A DNA stretch of 10,784 nt from JACCYI01 sp036389195 (GTDB lineage Bacteria; Actinomycetota; Thermoleophilia; Solirubrobacterales; Solirubrobacteraceae): assembly GCA_036389195.1 (NCBI GenBank), contig DASVQH010000101.1:1-10784 (forward strand). The letters are read 5' to 3'. The notes under the pieces were generated by a model. It saw only the letters and a program-made list of their open reading frames with translations, was not told where the DNA came from and did no database searches. The translations under genes and the position numbers were made by a program. The stretch's first letter is position 1, and every line of letters begins with the position of its first letter. Below are positions 6,063 through 10,784 of this stretch, piece after piece.

Positions 6063-7211
6063 CTAGGCGGCGGCGGGCACGCGCGCGGCGGCGTGGCGCG
6101 CCAGGCCGGCGGCGAGGTGCGCGTCGACCCAGCGCAGGTAGCGGACGCGGCTCGCGCCCCAGGCGTAGCGGCGGAACACGCCGCGGCCGCCGGCGATCAT
6201 CGCGTCGAGCGCCCGCGCGGCCACGCGGTCGGCGGCCGCCGGGGCGTCGGCCAGCCACGGCGCGACGGCGGTGAGGGCCGAGAGCCCGGTGCCGGCCGAG
6301 TGGCCGTCCTCGGGATGGTCGCGCTCCGGACGCAGCTTGGCCGCGCCGTCGGGGCGGAAGCAGCCGTCGACGTAGTAGCGGGCGCCGCGGGCGATCGCGC
6401 CGGCCACCGCGGGGGAGGCGCCGTCCATCTCGGCGAGGCACTCGAGGATGTACCCGGTGTGCAGCCCGTCGACGTAGCCGAGCCCCGGTCCCTCGCCGTA
6501 GCCCCAGGCCCCGTCGGCGCGCTGGGCGGCCAGCGTCGGCTCCAGCGCGCGGCGGACGGCGTCGGCGGCGGCCGCGTCGTCGCCGAGCGCGCGCCACACG
6601 AGCCGGGCGGCGAGCAGGTTGGCGTTGTGGATCAGCGTGTCGCTGTGGCCGTGGTAGACGAAGTGGCCCCGCTCGGGCGAGAACAGCCGGTCGAGCACGG
6701 CGCCGGCGGCGTCGCGGGCGCGCGCGGCGTAGTCCTCGCGCCCCAGCCGCTCGCCGGCCTCGAGCAGCGCCATGCCCACGAACGAGGTGACGACGACGTT
6801 GGGCGCGCCGGCGGGGTAGAAGCTCCAGCGGGTCTGGACGTCGAACGGGTAGCCCCACCACGTCGCGCCGCCGGGCGAGACCAGCGCGGGCGTGCGGTCC
6901 AGCGCCGTGGCGCACAGGGCGACGTAGCGCTCGTCGCCCGTGCGGGCGTGGAGGTCGAGCGCCGTGCGCGCGAACAGCCCCAGCGTCTTGGGGATCAGCG
7001 GCGCCGGGCGCCGGTAGGCGCCGCGCAGGTCCACCGGCAGCCGCGCGTGCAGCTGCACGATCGCCTGCCGGCGGCGCCGCCCGGCCCGCAGGGGCGCCGG
7101 GGCCGGCCACCAGAGGCCGTCGTAGGGATCCGGGCCGCGCCACTGGGCGGCGGCCGCGGCGTCGAGCAGCGCGGCCGCGGCGGCGGCCGCGCGCTCCGCG
7201 TGCCCGCTCAC
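6063..7211 (-). CDS. VpsJ-like alpha/alpha-toroid polysaccharide-locus protein
   Basis: This 382-residue soluble protein has no signal peptide or membrane helix. Repeated paired-helix segments with aromatic/Gly loops point to an alpha/alpha-barrel (six-hairpin or terpenoid-cyclase-like toroid). Landmarks are DPYDGLWW (28-35), PKTLGLF (74-80), WWGYPFDVQTRW (118-129), NVVVTSF (138-144), IHNANLL (194-200), DGAWGYGE (233-240), a VDGLHTGYILECL block (247-259) and a DHPEDGHSAGTG block (298-309). These match a family found in exopolysaccharide loci (VpsJ of Vibrio and relatives) that databases sometimes mislabel as delta-aminolevulinic acid dehydratase. The family's reaction is not established to my knowledge; a glycan hydrolase, lyase or C5-epimerase-like activity is conceivable because similar toroids do this. 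The start GTG at 7211 overlaps the stop of the glycosyltransferase as GTGA. The frame stays open far upstream only as a shadow of other genes. Confidence 0.75.
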   Translation of the reverse strand: MSGHAERAAAAAAALLDAAAAAQWRGPDPYDGLWWPAPAPLRAGRRRRQAIVQLHARLPVDLRGAYRRPAPLIPKTLGLFARTALDLHARTGDERYVALCATALDRTPALVSPGGATWWGYPFDVQTRWSFYPAGAPNVVVTSFVGMALLEAGERLGREDYAARARDAAGAVLDRLFSPERGHFVYHGHSDTLIHNANLLAARLVWRALGDDAAAADAVRRALEPTLAAQRADGAWGYGEGPGLGYVDGLHTGYILECLAEMDGASPAVAGAIARGARYYVDGCFRPDGAAKLRPERDHPEDGHSAGTGLSALTAVAPWLADAPAAADRVAARALDAMIAGGRGVFRRYAWGASRVRYLRWVDAHLAAGLARHAAARVPAAA

Positions 7212-7972
7212 GAGCCGGACGCCGGGCGCAGCCGCCGGCGGCCCCACTCGCGCGCCAGCAGCGCCAGGAAGAGGCTGTTGGTCCGCGCGTAGCGGCGGAA
7301 CAGGCGGCGGGGCTCCTGCAGGAAGCGGTAGAACCACTCGAGGCCCAGGCGCTGCCACAGCCGCGGGGCGCGGCGGACGTTGCCGACCAGCACCTCGTAG
7401 CTCCCGCCGACGCCGATGGCCAGCGGCACGCCGGCGCGGGCGTACTGCGCGTCGAGCCACAGCTCCTTGCGCGGCGAGGGCATCCCGATGAACAGGACGT
7501 CGGCCTCGCTGGCGCGGATCAGGTCGGCGACCTCGGCGTCGCGCTCGGGGGCGAAGAAGCCGTCGTGGCGCCCGGCGATCACGGCGCCCGGCAGGTTCTC
7601 GGCGCAATACCGCTCGACCGCGGCCAGCGTCGCGTCGGTGGAGCCGAGCAGGAAGACCCGCCAGCGGCGCCGGTCGGCCTCGCGCAGGACGTCCTGCATG
7701 TAGTCGACACCGGCCATCCGCCAGGGGACGTCCTCGCCGAGGAGCTTGCCCGCCCACACGATCGACTGGCCGTCGGCGCCGACCAGGTCGGCGCCCTCCA
7801 GCGCGGCGCGCAGCCGCGGGTCGGTGCGCGCCTCCACGACCTTCGAGGCGTTCATGAACAGCACGCGGCGGGGCGTGCGCTCGGCGACCGCCTCGATCGC
7901 GAAGTCGCGGGCGGACTCGGCCGTGGCGGCATGGCAGGGGAGCCCGAGGAGCTCTAGGCGGTCGATCGGCAT
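7208..7972 (-). CDS. WecB/TagA/CpsF-family (GT26) glycosyltransferase
   Basis: This 254-residue protein has the normal length and full motif set of the family. These enzymes add a second sugar, such as ManNAc, ManNAcA or glucose, to an undecaprenyl-diphosphate-linked first sugar on the inner face of the membrane. Seen here: FMNASKVVEA (39-48), the catalytic-aspartate segment GADLVGADGQS (60-70, Asp67), LLGST (108-112), FIGMPSPRKELW (161-172, the place of the usual PxQE/PxKE motif), IGVGGSYEVLVGN (186-198) and RAPRLWQRLGLEWFYR (201-216), followed by a basic membrane-associating tail. ATG 7972 is the clear start; upstream in-frame residues have no homology-like features. It is the first gene of the minus-strand operon, so the operon promoter should lie in 7973-8051. 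Sugar specificity cannot be read from sequence. Confidence 0.92.
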   Translation of the reverse strand: MPIDRLELLGLPCHAATAESARDFAIEAVAERTPRRVLFMNASKVVEARTDPRLRAALEGADLVGADGQSIVWAGKLLGEDVPWRMAGVDYMQDVLREADRRRWRVFLLGSTDATLAAVERYCAENLPGAVIAGRHDGFFAPERDAEVADLIRASEADVLFIGMPSPRKELWLDAQYARAGVPLAIGVGGSYEVLVGNVRRAPRLWQRLGLEWFYRFLQEPRRLFRRYARTNSLFLALLAREWGRRRLRPASGS

Positions 7973-8051
7973 CGCATCCCATAAACGGCACCCAGGCCCG
8001 CAAACTTGTGCGGGTAAGCTGCCGCGGCCCCGGGACGGCCCGGGCCCGCCC
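7973..8051. promoter_or_regulatory. Divergent intergenic region with inverted repeat (operator/promoter candidate)
   Basis: These 79 bases separate the divergently transcribed GT26 operon and GT4 gene, so both promoters must lie here or overlap the genes. A perfect 6-bp inverted repeat CCCGCA-(6)-TGCGGG occupies 7997-8014 near the middle, as an operator might. A TAAGCT at 8015-8020 fits the TAnnnT pattern of a -10 for the plus strand, but no good -35 lies 17-18 bases upstream. No -35/-10 pair convinced me for the minus strand either. A GGGAUGCG just before ATG 7972 may serve as a weak ribosome site. Confidence 0.4.
8029..8044 (+). promoter_or_regulatory. GC-rich hairpin just before the GT4 start codon
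   Basis: CCCGGG-ACGG-CCCGGG can fold into a 6-bp all-GC stem with a 4-base loop. It can extend by two GC pairs with a bulge and ends 7 bases before ATG 8052. It covers the only purine-rich stretch (GGGACGG) that might act as a ribosome site, so it could dampen translation. In DNA this rich in G and C such hairpins also arise by chance. Confidence 0.3.
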
Positions 8052-9185
8052 ATGTCCGATACCTCCCCGCACCCCCGCCCTGAGGCGCTGGTGATCGGCC
8101 CGCTCCCGCCGCCGATCATGGGTCCCTCGCTCTACACCCGCACGCTCTGCGAGGCCCTCGAGGCGGCCGGCGCGGCGGTCGTCCACGTCAACACGCAGGA
8201 CCGCCGCAGCGTGTTCAACACCGGCATCCTCGACGTCAAGAACCTCGTCCTCGGGCTCGTGCACGTGCTGCAGACGGGGTGGCGGGCGCGGCGGCGCGCG
8301 GTCCGGGTCGTCTACGTGCCGATCTCGCAGAACCGCTGGGGCTACCTGCGCGACGCCGCGCTGATCGCCGCGGCGCGGGCGCTGCGCCGGCCGGTCGTCG
8401 CCCATCTCCACGGCGCCAACTTCCAGGCCTACTACGGCGCCGCCCCCGCCGCCGAGCGCTGGATCGTGCGGCGCAGCCTCGGGGCCTGCGCCCGGGTCCT
8501 GGCGCTGACGCCCGGGCTGCGCGGCGTGTACGCCGGGATCGTCGAGCCGGCGCGGGTCGGCGTCCTGGAGAACGCCATCGAGGACCCGTGGCCGCAGGGC
8601 GCCGAGGCGCTGATCGCCGCGCGGGCGGCCCGGCCGGCGACCCGGCTGCTCTTCGTGGCCAACGACTTCGCGGTCAAGGGCGCGGCCAACCTGGTCCGCG
8701 CGATGGCCGACCCGGCGCTCGACGGGACGACCCTGAAGATGGTCGGCGCGCCGCCCGCCGAAGTCGCCGCGGCCACCCGCGCGCTCGCCGCCGAACTGGG
8801 GATCGGCCACCGCGTGGAGCTGTGCGGCGAGGTCGCCGGCGCCGCCCTGACGGCGCTCTACGAGTGGGCCGACCTGTTCGTCTACCCGACCGAGAACGAC
8901 GGCCAGCCGCTGGTCGTCCTGGAGGCGATGGCGGCCGGCTTGCCGATCGTCACCTCCACCTTCGGCGGCGTCCCCGACACGGTCGGCGACACGGCGGTGC
9001 TCGTCGCGCCGAAGGCCCCCGAGCAGACGACCGAGGCGGTGCGGCGGCTGCTCGGCGACGCCGCCGAGCGCCAGCGCCTCGGCCGCGCGGCCCGCCGTCG
9101 CTACGAGGCCGAGTACACGGTCGAGGGGTTCCGCCGGCGCGTCCGCGAGGTCTTCGGGCCGTTCCTCGAAGCGCCTGCGGGATGA
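8052..9185 (+). CDS. GT4-family glycosyltransferase (GT-B fold)
   Basis: This 377-residue cytosolic enzyme has the two-domain GT-B layout of GT4 glycosyltransferases, which are retaining and nucleotide-sugar dependent. The N-terminal domain opens with VIGPLPPPIMGPSLYTRTL (14-32), the usual start with a Gly-rich acceptor-side loop, and has HLHGANF (118-124). The C-terminal domain has FVANDFAVKGAANLVRAM (201-218) and the donor-site block from PTENDGQPLVVLEAMAAG (279-296) to FGGVPDTV (304-311). In the EX7E signature the second glutamate is Glu291 and the first position is Asp283, a conservative variant. ATG 8052 is chosen because it directly precedes the first beta strand; no strong ribosome site is seen. 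It is divergent from the GT26 operon and would add a further sugar to the lipid-linked repeat unit. Donor and acceptor are unknown. Confidence 0.9.
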   Translation: MSDTSPHPRPEALVIGPLPPPIMGPSLYTRTLCEALEAAGAAVVHVNTQDRRSVFNTGILDVKNLVLGLVHVLQTGWRARRRAVRVVYVPISQNRWGYLRDAALIAAARALRRPVVAHLHGANFQAYYGAAPAAERWIVRRSLGACARVLALTPGLRGVYAGIVEPARVGVLENAIEDPWPQGAEALIAARAARPATRLLFVANDFAVKGAANLVRAMADPALDGTTLKMVGAPPAEVAAATRALAAELGIGHRVELCGEVAGAALTALYEWADLFVYPTENDGQPLVVLEAMAAGLPIVTSTFGGVPDTVGDTAVLVAPKAPEQTTEAVRRLLGDAAERQRLGRAARRRYEAEYTVEGFRRRVREVFGPFLEAPAG

Positions 9186-9213
9186 GCCTCCGCCTGCCGA
9201 TGACTGGGCGGGA

Positions 9214-9230
9214 CGGCCGGTCACCGGCCG
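9214..9230. terminator. Perfect palindrome after the GT4 gene (terminator-like hairpin or operator)
   Basis: CGGCCGGT-C-ACCGGCCG is a perfect 17-bp inverted repeat with one central base. In RNA it gives a 6-bp CGGCCG stem with loop GUCAC. It lies 28 bases after the GT4 stop, which suits a terminator, but no T-run follows, so it would be a non-canonical one. It also lies 9 bases upstream of a candidate -35 box at 9240, a position suited to a transcription-factor operator. Both readings are open. Confidence 0.45.
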
Positions 9231-9239
9231 CACCGCCGC

Positions 9240-9269
9240 TTGACTGCGCGGGGCGGGGCTCCCTAGCCT
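9240..9269 (+). promoter_or_regulatory. Putative sigma-70-type promoter for the BY-kinase gene
   Basis: TTGACT at 9240-9245 and TAGCCT at 9264-9269 are separated by 18 bases. This is a good match to TTGACA and to the TAnnnT pattern with near-ideal spacing, within a stretch where such T/A-bearing words are rare. Transcription would begin near 9276, giving a leader of about 40 bases before TTG 9319. The rest of 9186-9318 holds the palindrome described separately and no convincing gene. Confidence 0.5.
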
Positions 9270-9318
9270 TGCCTCCCCGTCGCACCGCTCTCCGTGCCGC
9301 ACTGAACCCACTCCTCCA

Positions 9319-10784
9319 TTGAGCCCGAACCGAGACGAGCCCTCGCTGCTGGAGGCGGTGTTCACCGTTCTCAAGCGCCGGCGGCTGATCATCCTGCTCT
9401 GCCTGCTGCTGGTGCCGGGCGCCGCCCTGGCGTTCTCGCTGACCCGCGAGAAGCAGTACACCGCCAGCGCCTCGCTGCTGTTCCGCGACTCCCAGCTCGG
9501 CCAGACGCTGTTCGGTTCCTCCTACCTGGCGCCGTCGTCGGACCCGACGCGCGCGGCGGCCACCAACCTCACGCTGGTCTCGCTCGACGTGGTCGGCGAC
9601 CGGACCGCGCAGCGGCTCGGGGGCGGGCTGAGCCCCGACGACGTCGACCGCCAGGTCACGGTCAGCGCCGAGGGGCAGTCCGACGTCGTCAAGGTCGTCG
9701 CGGTGGATCCGTCGCCGGCCTTCGCGGCGAAGCTGGCCAACACCTTCGCCGAGCAGTACATCGACTTCCGCCGCGAGGCCGACCGCGCGAGCATCCGCGA
9801 GGCCCAGGATCTCGTGCGCAAGCAGCTCGCCGAGCTGCCGCCCGGGGCGGACCGCCGCGCCGCCGACCTGCGGCGGCGCGAGGAGCAGCTGGCGATCCTC
9901 GCGGCGCTGCAGACCGGCAACGCCGAGCTCGTCCAGCCGGCCGACGTCCCGTCCTCGCCTTCGGCGCCCAAGCCGGTCCGCAACACCGTCGCCGGCCTGC
10001 TGCTGGGGCTGCTCCTGGGCATCCTGCTGGCCCTGCTGGCCGAGCGGATCGACCGCCGGATCCGCGACACGGAGGAGATCGAGCGGATCTTCGACCGGCC
10101 GATCGTCGGCCTCGTGCCCCAGAGCCGGGCCCTCGGCGTGGGCGACGCCGATCCCCTCGCGCTGCCGGCCGAGGAGGCCGAGGCCTTCCGGATGCTGCGC
10201 GCGAACCTGCGCTACTTCAACGTCAACGACGAGCTGCGCTCGCTCCTGGTCGTCTCGGCCGCGCCGGGCGACGGCAAGAGCACGATCGCGCTCAACCTCG
10301 CGGCGACGATCGCCGAGAGCGGCGCCCGGGCGCTGCTGATCGAGGCCGACCTGCGCCGCCCGCAGCTCGCCCAGCGCCTCAAGCTCGGCCCCGTGGCCGG
10401 CCTCAGCAGCGTGCTGACCGGCCAGGTGGAGCTCGAGGACGCGGTCCGCCGGCTGCCGGTCGAGCGCGGCGGCGGCGGCGCAGGCGCGCGCGAGCTCGAG
10501 GTCCTCGTGGCCGGCCCGGTGCCGCCCAACCCGACCGAGCTGCTGGAGTCCGACCGGATGGCCGCGCTGATCCGCTCGGCCGAGGCCGAGTACGACCTCG
10601 TGGTGGTCGACACGCCGCCGACGACGATCGTCTCGGACGCGATCCCGCTCGTGACGCGGGTCGGCTCGGTCCTCGTGATCACCCGGCTGGCGCACACGAG
10701 CCGGGACGCCGCCGCCAACCTGCACCGCCAGATGGACCACCTCGGCGCCCGCACGCTGGGCGTGGTGGTCAACGGCGCCGCCCG
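9319..10784 (+). CDS. Wzz/BY-kinase: polysaccharide chain-length regulator and tyrosine autokinase (3' truncated)
   Basis: The frame runs to the window edge, with 488 visible residues. It fuses a Wzz-type domain to a cytosolic bacterial tyrosine kinase, the polysaccharide co-polymerase arrangement that controls chain length and export with Wzy. Visible parts: N-terminal membrane helix (about 24-41, LIILLCLLLVPGAALAFS); a short external domain with a helical stretch (about 150-200); the Pro-rich SAPKPVRN lead-in; second helix (about 224-242); then the kinase. Walker A is APGDGKST (315-322), Walker A' is LLIEADLRRP (339-348) and Walker B is VVVDTPP (428-434). PVPPNPTELL is also typical of the family. 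The usual Walker A' is IDAD; here Glu342 replaces the first Asp while Asp344 is kept. The C-terminal Tyr cluster would lie beyond the window. TTG 9319 is the only usable start ahead of the first helix since the in-frame stop at 9241; GTG 9358 is an alternative but would cut the N-terminus close to the helix. Confidence 0.9.
   Translation, partial: MSPNRDEPSLLEAVFTVLKRRRLIILLCLLLVPGAALAFSLTREKQYTASASLLFRDSQLGQTLFGSSYLAPSSDPTRAAATNLTLVSLDVVGDRTAQRLGGGLSPDDVDRQVTVSAEGQSDVVKVVAVDPSPAFAAKLANTFAEQYIDFRREADRASIREAQDLVRKQLAELPPGADRRAADLRRREEQLAILAALQTGNAELVQPADVPSSPSAPKPVRNTVAGLLLGLLLGILLALLAERIDRRIRDTEEIERIFDRPIVGLVPQSRALGVGDADPLALPAEEAEAFRMLRANLRYFNVNDELRSLLVVSAAPGDGKSTIALNLAATIAESGARALLIEADLRRPQLAQRLKLGPVAGLSSVLTGQVELEDAVRRLPVERGGGGAGARELEVLVAGPVPPNPTELLESDRMAALIRSAEAEYDLVVVDTPPTTIVSDAIPLVTRVGSVLVITRLAHTSRDAAANLHRQMDHLGARTLGVVVNGAA

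Noticed and set aside
4852..6066. A 404-residue plus-strand open frame opposite the Wzy-like gene
   Set aside because: Highly charged Arg/Glu/Asp/His/Gly repeats typical of an antisense shadow; the opposite strand encodes a well-formed membrane protein.
9182..9322. A 46-codon frame whose ATG overlaps the GT4 stop as ATGA
   Set aside because: Although the overlap looks like coupling, the peptide has no recognisable character and the stretch contains the palindrome and the likely promoter of the next gene.
7212..9461. Long upstream extension of the toroid protein frame on the minus strand, giving over 1100 residues
   Set aside because: The extension overlaps the GT26 and GT4 genes in shadow frames. 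The GTG at 7211 with GTGA overlap gives the family's normal length.
8950..10740. A 596-residue minus-strand open frame opposite the BY-kinase
   Set aside because: The opposite strand carries intact Walker A, A' and B motifs and two membrane helices; the minus frame is low-complexity.
1..10784. tRNA, rRNA, CRISPR arrays, insertion sequences
   Set aside because: No direct-repeat/spacer pattern, transposase motif, terminal inverted repeats or tRNA-like cloverleaf was noticed on either strand when reading by eye.

Overview
The window is very GC-rich DNA with strong third-position G/C bias, few Shine-Dalgarno sequences, frequent GTG/TTG starts and tightly packed genes. The proteins are of actinobacterial type. 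My best guess is a Thermoleophilia/Solirubrobacterales-like actinobacterium, but this is an inference from style and family resemblance, not a demonstrated placement. I see no mobile element, CRISPR array, tRNA or rRNA.

The region is part of an exopolysaccharide/capsule locus of the Wzx/Wzy-dependent type. Left to right it holds: (1) the C-terminal part of a Gfo/Idh/MocA-type sugar oxidoreductase (1-734, +), probably the second half of a two-domain dehydrogenase; (2) a three-gene plus-strand cassette (835-3244) with two tandem paralogous Tat-exported proteins that look like tail-fibre or beta-rich surface proteins, followed without any gap by an 83-residue coiled-coil protein; (3) a four-gene minus-strand operon, in transcription order a WecB/TagA/CpsF-family glycosyltransferase (7972-7208), a VpsJ-like alpha/alpha-toroid protein (7211-6063), an O-antigen ligase/polymerase-like Wzy protein (6042-4552) and a Wzx-like flippase (4555-3248); (4) a divergent GT4 glycosyltransferase (8052-9185, +); and (5) the start of a fused Wzz/tyrosine-kinase (BY-kinase) chain-length regulator (9319 to the window end, +).

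Together these can assemble a lipid-linked repeat unit (two glycosyltransferases), flip it (Wzx), polymerise it (Wzy) and control chain length (BY-kinase). The oxidoreductase would supply or modify a sugar precursor. The priming glycosyltransferase is not in the window. The two minus-strand overlaps (4552-4555 and 7208-7211) are both GTGA start/stop overlaps that suggest translational coupling.

The least understood part is the tandem Tat-exported pair with its coiled-coil partner. The two large proteins are about 60% identical by eye and carry twin-arginine signals and beta-rich, fibre-like modules. Their position inside a polysaccharide locus suggests a cell-surface or matrix role that I cannot assign to a known system. 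Non-coding stretches longer than about 50 bases are 735-834, 7973-8051 and 9186-9318; each is described below.
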